Shown piece after piece: positions 25,042 through 33,768 of a DNA stretch of 36,203 nucleotides. Source of the DNA: Myxococcaceae bacterium. GTDB lineage: Bacteria > Myxococcota > Myxococcia > Myxococcales > Myxococcaceae. Positions within the stretch are counted from its first letter, which is position 1; every line of letters begins with the position of its first letter. Under the pieces are notes generated by a model. The model saw only the letters and a list, made by a program, of their open reading frames with translations, was not told the origin of the DNA and did no database searches. The DNA lies in NCBI GenBank assembly GCA_019694575.1, contig JAIBBR010000043.1:1-36203 (forward strand). The letters are read 5' to 3'. A program made the position numbers and the translations under genes.

Positions 25042-25804
25042 GGGCGTCACGACGTTCTAACTCGCTTTCAAAATGTCGCTGCAGGTACTCGGTCAATCTT
25101 CGCGCGGCGATCGGTGAGTCGCCCTTGGCCCGAAAGGGCTCCAAGGCAATGTCGTCGCCCACGGTGATCTGAAAATGCCACTTGCGTTCGGGTACCTGGT
25201 ACCAAGGTTTGCCCTTGGTAAAGGTCAACGGCTCGCACGTCAAGACCACGGGGGTCAGCACCCTCGCAGCCTTGAGCGCCACGTGCGCCGCCCCGCGTTG
25301 AAAGGCAATTGGCTGCCCCGGCACGGTGCGGGTCCCCTCGGGGAACATCACCAGCGACTCGCCCGCCCCCAGCGCCGCCGCCGTCTTTTCGAGCATCGGC
25401 TCGGCCGCGTCGTTTTCGATGTAACCCGCGCCTAAAATGGGCAGCGTCAAAAACGGGTTTTTGCGCAGCGCCGATTTGATCACGCAGTTGCCGCCGTGCG
25501 CGAAGGCGAGCAAAAAAACGATATCGAGAAACATTGGGTGATTGGCGATGATCACCTGGCCCGGGCGGCCCAACCGGGCCTGGCCTTCAATGTTCCACGT
25601 GCACACCCCCAACATGCGAAGCACGTGTACGAAAGCGAGAAACCAGGTGCCAATGAGGGCGCGCGACCACCTTTGGCGCGTCGACACTGACAGAGGCAAA
25701 GCCAACAGCACGACGAACATCGGCAGCCAAACCAAACTCGACACCCCAAAGAAGACGAAGCCGAGCGCACTGGCGAAAAGCCGCCACAGGTTGTTCGGGC
25801 TCAT
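25001..25804 (-). CDS. Lysophospholipid acyltransferase (PlsC-like, ApeD-like)
   Basis: Acyltransferase of 267 residues with one or two N-terminal membrane segments (about 8-40). Motif NHPMFLD (88-94; H89 and D94) is the catalytic HX4D, and FPEGTR (154-159) binds the glycerophosphate-type acceptor. In aryl polyene clusters such a gene is thought to esterify the finished polyene to a lipid. The ATG overlaps the stop of the ketosynthase-like gene by 4 bases. The C-terminus overlaps the start region of carrier 2. Confidence 0.9.
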   Translation of the reverse strand: MSPNNLWRLFASALGFVFFGVSSLVWLPMFVVLLALPLSVSTRQRWSRALIGTWFLAFVHVLRMLGVCTWNIEGQARLGRPGQVIIANHPMFLDIVFLLAFAHGGNCVIKSALRKNPFLTLPILGAGYIENDAAEPMLEKTAAALGAGESLVMFPEGTRTVPGQPIAFQRGAAHVALKAARVLTPVVLTCEPLTFTKGKPWYQVPERKWHFQITVGDDIALEPFRAKGDSPIAARRLTEYLQRHFESELERRDAHDSRNEAIVNRVA

Positions 25805-26463
25805 GCCGACCTCTTCACGAGCCAGTCATGCCGTTCGCCCTTCAAGCGCGCCTCGCCTGCCATGCCCAACAACAAACGCGACAACGTGCGCGCCGCCTCG
25901 GTGCCCGCCGCCGAAGCCGCAGTCGAGTCTGCAGAATGAATTGAGAACCGGGTGCCCTCTGCACCGAGCAGCCAGGCCAGTGCGAACCCTCCGTCGTCAA
26001 CCGCGGTCGCTTGGTAAAAAACGGGGAGCGCTTCATCAGCGGCGATCAACAACACCTGCGGCGCGCCTTCTGCCAACAAGCCGGCTGCTTCGAACAGCGC
26101 GCTCGGTAACCCGTCATGACCGGCCGCCAACGCCACTGCCTCGCTCGCGTCTTGCCGCAACATCGACAGTTGGCCGACGACCCCGTTGTGAACGCTGTGA
26201 CTGAACGCGGTAGGCGACAACGGAGTGGCCGACGCCAAGTCGCGCAGCATGTTCAGCGAGCTGATGATTTCACCGTGGCGTGACACGTAAACGGTGGGCA
26301 CGCAGTCGGTCGGCCCGATGACGCGGCTCACCACGTCGACGACCGAGCGCGTCAGCGGCGACAAGCGGCGACGCTGCATGGGCGGCACCACGTCGATGCG
26401 TGGCGCACCTTGCTCGGGCAGCCATGTCGCCCACTTCGATACCGAGAACCGAACCTCTGCCAT
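25801..26463 (-). CDS. Ketosynthase-like chain length factor (ApeC-like)
   Basis: A 220-residue protein of the beta-ketoacyl synthase N-terminal-like family (PF13723 type). Family features are the start F-S-V-S-K-W-A-T-W-L-P, the VSRHGEI segment, SPTAFSHSVHNGVVG and the DEALPVFY segment. No cysteine occurs where ketosynthases keep the nucleophile, so it cannot condense by itself; in related aryl polyene systems such a protein pairs with the FabF-like enzyme and sets chain length. I chose the ATG at 26463; the open frame runs to a TTG at 26508, but the extra 15 residues are polar and not family-like. Either way a gap separates it from the first gene of the operon. Confidence 0.85.
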   Translation of the reverse strand: MAEVRFSVSKWATWLPEQGAPRIDVVPPMQRRRLSPLTRSVVDVVSRVIGPTDCVPTVYVSRHGEIISSLNMLRDLASATPLSPTAFSHSVHNGVVGQLSMLRQDASEAVALAAGHDGLPSALFEAAGLLAEGAPQVLLIAADEALPVFYQATAVDDGGFALAWLLGAEGTRFSIHSADSTAASAAGTEAARTLSRLLLGMAGEARLKGERHDWLVKRSA

Positions 26464-26523
26464 TTGCGTCTTGTCGCTTCTAGCGAACTTTTGAGCAGCC
26501 TGCCTCAAAGAGCGGCGTTCGTC

Positions 26524-27192
26524 TCAAAGGTTGTCAGCCGATGCTTTGCGCGCCCGGGCTGCCGCTACCAGCACCAAGAGCCCCGAAACAATGAGCGCCG
26601 CCAACGCCCAGGTGATTCCCTTCGCGCCGGCGGCTTTAGCGCCGCGTTCTGCACGGTAACTGTCGAGGCTGGCGGTCATCGCCGGGAGCAGCGTGTCCCA
26701 TTTTCCCGAGGGCACTGAAAAGGTCACCACCGTATGCCGCCCTTCACCTTCGAACGCCGTCACCCACAGCTGCCTCAATTGGCTGCCTTGGCGAATGTGC
26801 CCCAAGACCTCGACGCGCGACACCCGGCCCTCTTGCCACTTGGCGTGATCCAACGCGAAGGGCATGTTCAACGACTCGGTGAAATGCTTCACCACCGCCG
26901 TCGACAATTCGTCGCGCGCAGCCGCCGACGGCACGAAGTCACTGTCGACCACCGCCACCAGCATTGACGCCGCGTCTTCGCCGTCACCGTCGACCAACGC
27001 CGCCGACAAGAACCGCTCTCCATCGGCGCTGGGGCTCACCGCCCCTACCTGCGTGCCGGCGTAAAGGTCCATTCGGGTCATTCGAAATGCCGCCGGAGGG
27101 CGCACGGTGTACCCATCTTGCCGCAGCGGGGGACCCAGCCAGTCGCCGCTCGGCGGGGCCACCAGCAGCACCACAGTCAGAAACGCACGCAC
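26524..27192 (-). CDS. Exported, C-terminally membrane-anchored protein of unknown function
   Basis: A 222-residue protein starting with GTG at 27192. A short hydrophobic N-terminus (about residues 3-13) looks like a weak signal peptide, and a C-terminal helix (about 193-213, WALAALIVSGLLVLVAAAR) followed by basic residues looks like a membrane anchor, so the middle is probably periplasmic. The middle begins DGYTVRPPAAF and ends with TFSVPSGKWDTLLPAMTASLDSY, a pattern reminiscent of the PsbP/Mog1/DcrB-like fold (tentative). It is the first gene of the pigment operon, upstream of the chain length factor, and is not a standard aryl polyene gene. A role in pigment placement is a guess from context only. 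Confidence 0.7.
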   Translation of the reverse strand: MRAFLTVVLLVAPPSGDWLGPPLRQDGYTVRPPAAFRMTRMDLYAGTQVGAVSPSADGERFLSAALVDGDGEDAASMLVAVVDSDFVPSAAARDELSTAVVKHFTESLNMPFALDHAKWQEGRVSRVEVLGHIRQGSQLRQLWVTAFEGEGRHTVVTFSVPSGKWDTLLPAMTASLDSYRAERGAKAAGAKGITWALAALIVSGLLVLVAAARARKASADNL

Positions 27193-27344
27193 GTGGCCAG
27201 TTTCAACGAAGAGGGTTGAGACTCCAGAGAAAAAGCAACACTCTCAATAACTGACGGCGCTGTCACAAACCTAGTGGCAAACCAAGACGCCCATGTCATA
27301 CCGTCGAAGCTGCTCTGACTTTATTGCCGTATGGCGGAGGTGAC
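27193..27344. promoter_or_regulatory. Divergent spacer between the pigment operon and pfk
   Basis: This 152-base stretch must hold the promoters of the minus-strand pigment operon and the plus-strand pfk-kinase group. No convincing -35/-10 or sigma54 -24/-12 pair was found on either strand. CAAACC occurs twice 12 bases apart (27266-27271 and 27278-27283), a possible regulator site. GGAGGTGA (27336-27343) is the pfk ribosome site. Confidence 0.5.
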
Positions 27345-28430
27345 ATGCGACTTGGGATTTTGACGGGTGGCGGAGACTGCCCTGGACTCAACCCTTTGAT
27401 TCGTGGCGTCGTTAAGCGAGGCATTCTCGAATTCGGACATGAATTTGTAGGAATCGAGAACGGCTACCAAGGGCTGATGGAGCCCGACTTGGCCCGGCCA
27501 CTGACCATCAATGACACACGCGGGATCTTGCCGAAAGGCGGCACGATCTTGGGTACCTCAAACAAAGCAAACCCGTTTCAATATTCAGTTCGTGAAAACG
27601 GCAAGCTGGTCGAACGCGATCTGTCGCCGCAAGCGCTGGCAAAATTCAAAGAGCTCAAGCTCGATGGGCTGATCGCGGTGGGAGGCGACGGCACGCTTTC
27701 AATCGCTCACCGTCTCGCCGGCCTGGGCATCAAAGTGGTCGGCTGCCCAAAGACAATCGACAACGACTTGTCGGGTACAGATCAAACATTTGGTTTTGAC
27801 ACGGCGCGCGCGTTTTGCACCGAAGCGATTGACCGCTTGCACAGCACCGCCGAATCGCACGATCGCGTCATGGTGGTTGAAATCATGGGGCGGCACGCGG
27901 GCTTTCTCACGCTCGACTCGGGCATTGCCGGTGGCGCCGACGTCATTCTAATTCCCGAAATTCCGTACCGCATCGAGTCGATCGTCGAGAAGATCAAACG
28001 GCGCGGCACGCGCAAGCGCTCCTTTTCGATCATCGCCATTTCTGAAGGAGCGTTTCCCCAAGGGGGCACGGTGTCGGTGCTGCAAAAGGCCGAAGACATT
28101 CCCGGCCGGGGAGTGGTGCGCTTGGGGGGCTCGGGCAAAGTGCTCGCCGATGAACTGGCGCATCACATCGAAGCCGAAATTCGTGTCACGGTGCTGGGCC
28201 ACTTGCAGCGCGGTGGCGGGCCCACCGCGGCCGATCGCTTGCTCGCCACGATGTTCGGCTGCCGGGTGCTCGACTTGGTGCGCGACGGCCAGTGGAACCA
28301 CATGGTGGCGCTGCGTGACGGCAAGCTGACTTCGGTGTCGCTCGCCGAATCACGCAAAGAGCGCACCGTCGACCCGGCGGGTGACTCGGTGCGCTTTGCC
28401 AAGAGCATGGGCGTCAACTTCGGAGACTAA
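27345..28430 (+). CDS. pfkA: 6-phosphofructokinase, ATP-type by active-site residues
   Basis: Glycolytic enzyme of 361 residues that phosphorylates fructose 6-phosphate. It has GGGDCPGLN (8-16), GGDGT (113-117; D115, G116), PKTIDND (135-141; K136, catalytic D139) and MGRHAGF. A Gly after the Asp in GGDG points to ATP as donor, while Lys before TIDND is otherwise typical of pyrophosphate-dependent enzymes; this Gly/Lys combination is known from ATP enzymes of the mixed-substrate clade. I chose the ATG at 27345 because GGAGGTGA lies directly upstream and the family start is MRLGILTGGG. A kinase gene follows after 11 bases, as in the Myxococcus xanthus pfk-pkn4 operon, where Pkn4 phosphorylates and activates phosphofructokinase; regulation here is probably similar. 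Confidence 0.96.
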   Translation: MRLGILTGGGDCPGLNPLIRGVVKRGILEFGHEFVGIENGYQGLMEPDLARPLTINDTRGILPKGGTILGTSNKANPFQYSVRENGKLVERDLSPQALAKFKELKLDGLIAVGGDGTLSIAHRLAGLGIKVVGCPKTIDNDLSGTDQTFGFDTARAFCTEAIDRLHSTAESHDRVMVVEIMGRHAGFLTLDSGIAGGADVILIPEIPYRIESIVEKIKRRGTRKRSFSIIAISEGAFPQGGTVSVLQKAEDIPGRGVVRLGGSGKVLADELAHHIEAEIRVTVLGHLQRGGGPTAADRLLATMFGCRVLDLVRDGQWNHMVALRDGKLTSVSLAESRKERTVDPAGDSVRFAKSMGVNFGD

Positions 28431-28441
28431 AGCCGCACACT

Positions 28442-30235
28442 ATGTCGCTCGTGGGTCGCCACATAGGCCGTTACCGCATCTTGGAGCAGCTCGGCCAAGG
28501 CGGCATGAGCGTCGTCTACAAAGGCCTCGACACCACGCTCGATCGCGAAGTGGCGGTGAAGGTGCTGCACCCTCACCTCTCGGGCAAAGAAGAGTCGCGC
28601 AAACGCTTGGCCCGCGAAGCCAAAGCGGTGGCGCGGCTGCACCACCCCAACATTCTCGAGGTGTTCGATTTCTCGGGCATTGAATCGTCCGAGGCGTACA
28701 TCGTCACCGAATATATTCGCGGGCAAACGCTGCGGCAGTTCGTCACCGAGCAGCCGCTCAGCCCTCCCGAAGTGGCGGCGATGGTGGTGCATCAAATTGC
28801 CGCGGCGCTGACCCACGCCCACGAAGCCGGCGTCATTCACCGCGATCTCAAGCCCGAAAACGTGATGGTTCGCGACGACGGCTTGCTCAAGCTGATGGAC
28901 TTCGGCATCGCCAAAATTTTAGACCGCGATGAAAAAATGACCATGACCGGCGCGCTGGTGGGCTCGCCGGCGCACATGGCTCCCGAGATCATCGAGGGTG
29001 AAGAAGCCGGCGCTGAGGCCGACGTGTTTTCGCTCGGCACGATGCTCTATTTGTTCGCCACCGGGCAATTGCCCTTTACCGCGGCGAACACCACCGCCAC
29101 GCTGCGGCGCATTCTCGAGGGCATTTACACCGACCCAAGGCAGGTCACCCCCACTGTCTCTGACGACTTGGCCGAGATCATTTCGCTCTGTTTGCAGCGT
29201 CAGCCCACGGCGCGCTACGCCAATGCCGGCAAGCTGCGCGACGCGTTAGGCGCCTATCTGGCTGAGCTCGGGCTCGGCCGGGTCAACGAAGAGCTGGCGT
29301 CGTTCTTCGCTGACCCGCCCTCTTACCGAAAGGCATTGCAAGCGCGCATCACAGGCGCATTTTTCGATCGCGCCGAAAAAGCATTTACCGACAAGCGACA
29401 AGCGAAGGCCATTTCATCGCTCAACTTGGTGCTGGCCTACGACGCGCACCACGCCCGCGCCTTGGCACTGCTCGACGCCATGCGCCGGCTGAAAGTAACG
29501 CAAGCCCGCACCGCCAAGCTGCGCCAATGGGGCGCGGTAGCGCTGGGGTGTTCTGCTGCCGTGGTTGCCAGTTACGCGGCGGTGGCCAAGCTGAAGGCGC
29601 CGCCCGAGCTCACGCTACCCCTGGTGGCCGACCCCCTGCAGGTCGTGTTGCCCAAAGACACCTGGCCCGCAGCGCCGCCACCTGCTCCGACGCCGGTGAC
29701 CGTCGCCGCGCCGACAAACTGGGTGCCCCCGACGGCTGAAGCCCCTCGCCAACTGTTTCACAAGAACGCCGGCCTGGCGGCGCAAGTACCCGTTGAAGTG
29801 CTGGTGAAGCCGTACGGGTACCTCACTGTCGACGCACAACCGCGCCGCGACGCCAGCCCACGGCACATGTTGTCGCTCGGCCCCGGCAAGCACTCGCTCA
29901 CGGTGTCTTGCGAGTACTGCGTGAGCACAGGTCGCACGGTGGAGCTCGACATCAAACTCGGTGAAAAGCCGGGCCCAGTGCGCATGGTGGCGCCACTCAA
30001 GCCATCATCACTTTCTTTTCGTGGGCCCGCCGACGACGCGGTGGTTCGCATTGGCGCCGAGCAACGCACGGTGGCCGAGAGCCGCCGCACACCCTTCAAA
30101 ATCGAAATGCCGCCCGACGGGTACGCCACGCTGAAGCACCAAGTGACCGTTGAAGTGACTCAAGGCGGCAAGACGACGCGGCGTGAGCAGAGCGTGGTGC
30201 CGGGTGAAGCGGCGCTGATCACACTGGGAGAATAA
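28442..30235 (+). CDS. Transmembrane Ser/Thr protein kinase (Pkn4-like by position)
   Basis: Protein of 597 residues. The N-terminal kinase domain (about 11-275) is complete: glycine loop LGQGGMSVVYKG, VAVK (K40), HRDLKPEN (133-140), DFG (153-155) and the activation segment ending in SPAHMAPE. A linker with possible helical repeats leads to one membrane helix (about 363-382) after basic residues, then a proline/alanine-rich stretch and a C-terminal region (about 430-597) that should lie in the periplasm and contains PEGA-like beta-rich segments. It follows pfk by 11 bases, so phosphofructokinase is a likely substrate, by analogy to Myxococcus Pkn4. The downstream FHA activator could read its phosphothreonine signals (inference). 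Confidence 0.94.
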   Translation: MSLVGRHIGRYRILEQLGQGGMSVVYKGLDTTLDREVAVKVLHPHLSGKEESRKRLAREAKAVARLHHPNILEVFDFSGIESSEAYIVTEYIRGQTLRQFVTEQPLSPPEVAAMVVHQIAAALTHAHEAGVIHRDLKPENVMVRDDGLLKLMDFGIAKILDRDEKMTMTGALVGSPAHMAPEIIEGEEAGAEADVFSLGTMLYLFATGQLPFTAANTTATLRRILEGIYTDPRQVTPTVSDDLAEIISLCLQRQPTARYANAGKLRDALGAYLAELGLGRVNEELASFFADPPSYRKALQARITGAFFDRAEKAFTDKRQAKAISSLNLVLAYDAHHARALALLDAMRRLKVTQARTAKLRQWGAVALGCSAAVVASYAAVAKLKAPPELTLPLVADPLQVVLPKDTWPAAPPPAPTPVTVAAPTNWVPPTAEAPRQLFHKNAGLAAQVPVEVLVKPYGYLTVDAQPRRDASPRHMLSLGPGKHSLTVSCEYCVSTGRTVELDIKLGEKPGPVRMVAPLKPSSLSFRGPADDAVVRIGAEQRTVAESRRTPFKIEMPPDGYATLKHQVTVEVTQGGKTTRREQSVVPGEAALITLGE

Positions 30236-30240
30236 CGGGT

Positions 30241-31266
30241 TTGGTACCAGGTTTATTGCGCATGGCAGGGGTGATCGCGACGCTGCTTTGCAGCGCGCCG
30301 GTTCACGCCGAAGTGCTGTTACCCGAGCGCGAGGTCGAGACCGTGCGCGCCAACTACAACGCCAGCAACTACCCCGAGTGCTTGAAGCGGGCACAAGAAG
30401 CACTGCGCAGCAACAACTTGTCTGACGAACAGCGCGTCGAAATTGCCAAGTATGCCGGGTTGTCAGCGTCGAACCTGGGTGACAAGGCGCTGGCTGAAAA
30501 ATACTTTCTTCAGCTGCTGCAGTTGAACCCCGACTACGTGTTGGACCCATTCGCCGTGGCTCCGCCGGTGATCAAAGACTTCGAAGATCTTCGCAAAAAG
30601 AACGGCGACGCGTTGAGCCTGGTGCGCAAGCAGTTGGCCTTGAAAGCGGCCGAGGCCCAGCGTGAAGCCGAAAAGAAGAAGGCCGAAGAAAAAAAGCGCG
30701 CCGAAGAAGAGCTCAACCGTCTGCGTGTTGCGGCCACCGAGGTGACGGTGCGTACCGTCGAGCAGCGCTCGTTCTTGGTGAACTTCGTGCCCTTCGGCGC
30801 CGGGCAATTTCAACAGCGGCGTTACGGCTGGGGCGTGGCGTTCGCGTCGGCTGAAGGCGCGCTGGCGATCACCAGTATCGTGGCCTTTTTCGCCATCGAG
30901 AGCATGTTCGAGTCTCAGACGGTGACGCTCACCAACCGCTTTACTGCCGACGGCACCTTCGGGTTTGAGGTGCGGCGCATTCCCAAAGAGCGGCAGGCCG
31001 AAGCCAAAGCGTGGAACGTGGTGAAATGGAGTGCCGGCTTCGCAGCCCTGGCGGTGGGCGTGGCAGGCATTGTCGACGCGCTGGTGCACCACCAAGACGA
31101 GGTGATCACCGTCACCCGCGAAAAGCCTTCATTCTCTGCAGCCACTCCCGACTTGGCAAACCCAGGTCTCACTGGCCGCGCCACCCAAAGCAGCGCCCCC
31201 GCGGCGCAGCTGCTTCTTTTTCCCACCACCGGCGGCATAGGCGCTGGTGTCACGATCGACTTTTAA
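30241..31266 (+). CDS. Exported TPR/coiled-coil protein of unknown function
   Basis: A 341-residue protein. A TTG at 30241 gives a signal peptide MVPGLLRMAGVIATLLCS then APVHA|EV, with a basic residue before the hydrophobic core; the in-frame ATG at 30262 would lose that residue. GGGAG lies 10 bases before the TTG. Residues about 30-105 look like tetratricopeptide repeats (AKYAGLSASNLGDKALAEKYFLQLLQLNPDY is split across positions 68-98). A charged coiled coil follows (about 130-165), then hydrophobic segments near 195-220 and 262-285. Similar proteins accompany kinases and FHA proteins in Myxococcota. It starts 5 bases after the kinase stop. Function is unknown; it may be a periplasmic/inner-membrane partner of the kinase. 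Confidence 0.8.
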   Translation: MVPGLLRMAGVIATLLCSAPVHAEVLLPEREVETVRANYNASNYPECLKRAQEALRSNNLSDEQRVEIAKYAGLSASNLGDKALAEKYFLQLLQLNPDYVLDPFAVAPPVIKDFEDLRKKNGDALSLVRKQLALKAAEAQREAEKKKAEEKKRAEEELNRLRVAATEVTVRTVEQRSFLVNFVPFGAGQFQQRRYGWGVAFASAEGALAITSIVAFFAIESMFESQTVTLTNRFTADGTFGFEVRRIPKERQAEAKAWNVVKWSAGFAALAVGVAGIVDALVHHQDEVITVTREKPSFSAATPDLANPGLTGRATQSSAPAAQLLLFPTTGGIGAGVTIDF

Positions 31267-31288
31267 CCCCGAGAGCACGAGGTAAAGC

Positions 31289-33163
31289 ATGGCCAGTCTC
31301 ACAGTTCGCAACCCCGACGGCAGCACCCGAACGGTGAACCTGCTCAAGCGTTTGACCAGCATCGGCCGAAGCGCCGACAACGACATCGCGCTCAACGACA
31401 GCGCGGTACCCGACTCGGCGTTGCACATCATGTTCGACGGCAGCCGTTACCAGGTGGGCGGCACGGTGGAATTCACCGTCAATGGCAAAAAGCGTCTCGA
31501 GCACGTGCTCAACTCGAGCGACACCATTCGCATCGGAGCCAGCGAGCTGACGTTCGGCGCGGCGGCGGCTCCTACCGCGAGCCCGGCCTTGGCGCGAAGC
31601 GCGAGCGATTCGGCCAACCCCGACGAAGGCACGGTCGAAGTGGGCGGCGGGCCCAACCGCGACTTGACGCAGCTGCGCCGTCTCACCGCCTTCAGTGAGC
31701 GGTTGTTGCAGAGCTACGCGGTCGATCAGATTCTTGAAGCCTTGATGGACGAGGTGATCGAACTCACCCGCGCTGACAAAGGTTTTTTGATTCTGATGGA
31801 AAGCGACCTGCTCCGCGTGAAAGTGGCACGCAATCTCTCGCGCGAGAACATTGAAGACGCAATCGAACGGGTCAGCGACTCCATCGTCGCCAAGGTCGTG
31901 CGCACCCAAAAGCCGGTGATTATTTCTGACGCGCTCGATGACCCCGAGTTCAGCTCGTCAGAGTCAGTGGTGAACTTGAAGCTGCTCTCGGTGATGTGCG
32001 CGCCGCTGATGCACAAGGGCGAGCTGTTCGGTGTGATCTACGTCGGCAACGATCGCCTGGTGAACCGCTTCGAGCAGCGCAGCCTCGACACGCTCACCAT
32101 TTTCGCCGCGCAGGCTTCGTTGCTGTTGCAAAACGCGATGTTGGTGAACGATCTCAAGCTCGACAACACCGAGCTGCGCAAACGGCTCGAAGATCAACAG
32201 TACGGCGATATCGTCGGCGCCTGCGAGAGCATGAAAGAAGTTTACAAGCGCATCGACAAAATCGCGCCCACCGACATTTCGGTGTTGATTGCCGGCGAAA
32301 CCGGCACCGGCAAAGAGCTGATCGCCCGTGAAATTCACCGCCGCAGCCCGCGCAGCAAAGGCCCGTTCATCACCATCAATTGCGGCGCCATTCCCGAAAA
32401 TTTGCTCGAGAGCGAGCTGTTTGGTCACGCCAAGGGCGCGTTCACCGGTGCGGTGGCCACCAAGCAAGGCAAGTTTCAGGCAGCGATCGGCGGCACGCTG
32501 TTTCTCGACGAAATTGGAGAAATGCCGCTCCCGTTGCAGGTCAAGCTGCTGCGCGCACTGCAAGAGAAGGTCGTCTACAAGGTGGGCGAAAACCGCGGTG
32601 AAGCGGTCGACATTCGGGTACTCGCGGCGTCGAACCGGGTGCTCGATGAAGAGGTGAAAAAAGGTACGTTTCGAGAAGACCTTTTTTTTCGCATCAACGT
32701 TGTCACCCTGAAACTGCCGCCTCTGCGCGAGCGCGGTGACGACTTGGTGGTATTGGCCAAGTTTTTTCTCGCCAAATCAGCCAAGGAATTCAACGCCAAG
32801 GCCAAAGGTTTTACTCCCGCGGCCACCGTTTCGATGAAGAAGTACCACTGGCCCGGCAACATTCGAGAGCTCGAGAACCGGCTCAAAAAAGCCGTGGTGC
32901 TTGCCGACAAGCCTCTGCTCGGCCCTGAAGACTTGGACCTGCGGCCTGAAAACCTAGACCCCATTTTGCCGCTGGTGCAGGCACAAAAGGAGTTTCAAAA
33001 GCGGTACATCAACGAAGTGTTGGAACGAAACAACGGTAACCGAACCAAAACGGCAAAAGACTTGGGCGTCGACCCCCGCACGGTTTTTCGCCATTTGGAG
33101 CGCCTCGAAGCTGAGCGGCAAGGTCAGCCTCTGGCGCCAGAGACAGACTCCGACGAGGTGTAA
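31289..33163 (+). CDS. FHA-GAF sigma54-dependent transcription activator
   Basis: Enhancer-binding protein of 624 residues. An FHA domain (about 1-92) has IGRSADND with the phosphate-binding Arg, S43-x-x-H46 and a later N-G pair, so phosphothreonine binding looks intact. A GAF sensor domain follows (about 135-285), then a helix, then the AAA+ domain (about 308-540) with Walker A GETGTGKE (336-343), GAFTGA (383-388) and [11 protein letters not shown] (401-411). A Fis-type helix-turn-helix (about 585-615) ends with [18 protein letters not shown] lies upstream of the ATG, and the gene starts 22 bases after the TPR gene. The layout kinase-TPR-FHA activator suggests a Ser/Thr phosphorylation relay to sigma54 transcription (inference). 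Confidence 0.94.
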   Translation: MASLTVRNPDGSTRTVNLLKRLTSIGRSADNDIALNDSAVPDSALHIMFDGSRYQVGGTVEFTVNGKKRLEHVLNSSDTIRIGASELTFGAAAAPTASPALARSASDSANPDEGTVEVGGGPNRDLTQLRRLTAFSERLLQSYAVDQILEALMDEVIELTRADKGFLILMESDLLRVKVARNLSRENIEDAIERVSDSIVAKVVRTQKPVIISDALDDPEFSSSESVVNLKLLSVMCAPLMHKGELFGVIYVGNDRLVNRFEQRSLDTLTIFAAQASLLLQNAMLVNDLKLDNTELRKRLEDQQYGDIVGACESMKEVYKRIDKIAPTDISVLIAGETGTGKELIAREIHRRSPRSKGPFITINCGAIPENLLESELFGHAKGAFTGAVATKQGKFQAAIGGTLFLDEIGEMPLPLQVKLLRALQEKVVYKVGENRGEAVDIRVLAASNRVLDEEVKKGTFREDLFFRINVVTLKLPPLRERGDDLVVLAKFFLAKSAKEFNAKAKGFTPAATVSMKKYHWPGNIRELENRLKKAVVLADKPLLGPEDLDLRPENLDPILPLVQAQKEFQKRYINEVLERNNGNRTKTAKDLGVDPRTVFRHLERLEAERQGQPLAPETDSDEV

Positions 33164-33189
33164 GGTTGCTCCAAGCGACTTAAGTGCCG

Positions 33190-33768
33190 ATGAAGACTCC
33201 CCGAGCACAGTTGGCAGGTCGATTGCTTCTTCTGCTGTGGGCAGCCACGGCCGGCACCGGCTGCCTATGGCCACAGGACGTCGACTTGCCTCCCATTCCT
33301 CCCCAGCGAAATTCGCCGCTGCGGCTGCTCAAGAACACCGCCACGCCGCCCCAGGTGCTGAGCGAGCTCAAGTTGGGCTCTGGCTGCGTGATGCCAGAGT
33401 TCAAGATCAACGTCGAAGACCCCGACACCGGCGACCCGATAACCAGCCAATGGTACGTCGACCCCGGCTTGCTTTACCCTGTGTCGTCGATGCAGTTTGG
33501 CCGGCGCATTGCGACCTCGCAGTCAGAAAAAACCATTCGCGACGAACCGGTGCAGCCGATCAGCTTGCCGGAGCTCAAGGTGCTGTTGCTGCAAAAGCTT
33601 AACAAGCCGGTGCAGGTTGAAGTCGTAGCGACCGACGGCATTTTCAGCGGCGATGGGCTGACGCTGGTGGTGCCCGACCGAGACGAATTGGGTAACCAAG
33701 ACCAGTATTATCTCGACAGCTACACCTGGTTCGTCACTCCCACCGACACCGCTTGTGCTTCGCCATGA
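33190..33768 (+). CDS. Lipoprotein of unknown function
   Basis: A 192-residue protein with a signal peptide MKTPRAQLAGRLLLLLWAAT ending in AGTG before C25, a slightly imperfect lipobox (Gly instead of Leu/Val at -3). After a proline-rich stretch (PPIPPQRNSP) comes a beta-rich domain without a motif I recognise; KLGSGCVMPEFKINVEDPDTGD starts it in two pieces. I chose the ATG at 33190; a GTG at 33184 is also in frame. Its stop overlaps the ATG of the next lipoprotein gene (ATGA), so the two are co-translated and perhaps a pair. It follows the FHA activator by 26 bases. Confidence 0.8.
   Translation: MKTPRAQLAGRLLLLLWAATAGTGCLWPQDVDLPPIPPQRNSPLRLLKNTATPPQVLSELKLGSGCVMPEFKINVEDPDTGDPITSQWYVDPGLLYPVSSMQFGRRIATSQSEKTIRDEPVQPISLPELKVLLLQKLNKPVQVEVVATDGIFSGDGLTLVVPDRDELGNQDQYYLDSYTWFVTPTDTACASP

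Noticed and set aside
27193-27344. Sigma54 -24/-12 promoter for the pigment operon or pfk
   Set aside because: TGGCAC-N5-TTGC-like sequences occur in the window only inside coding regions, not in this spacer.
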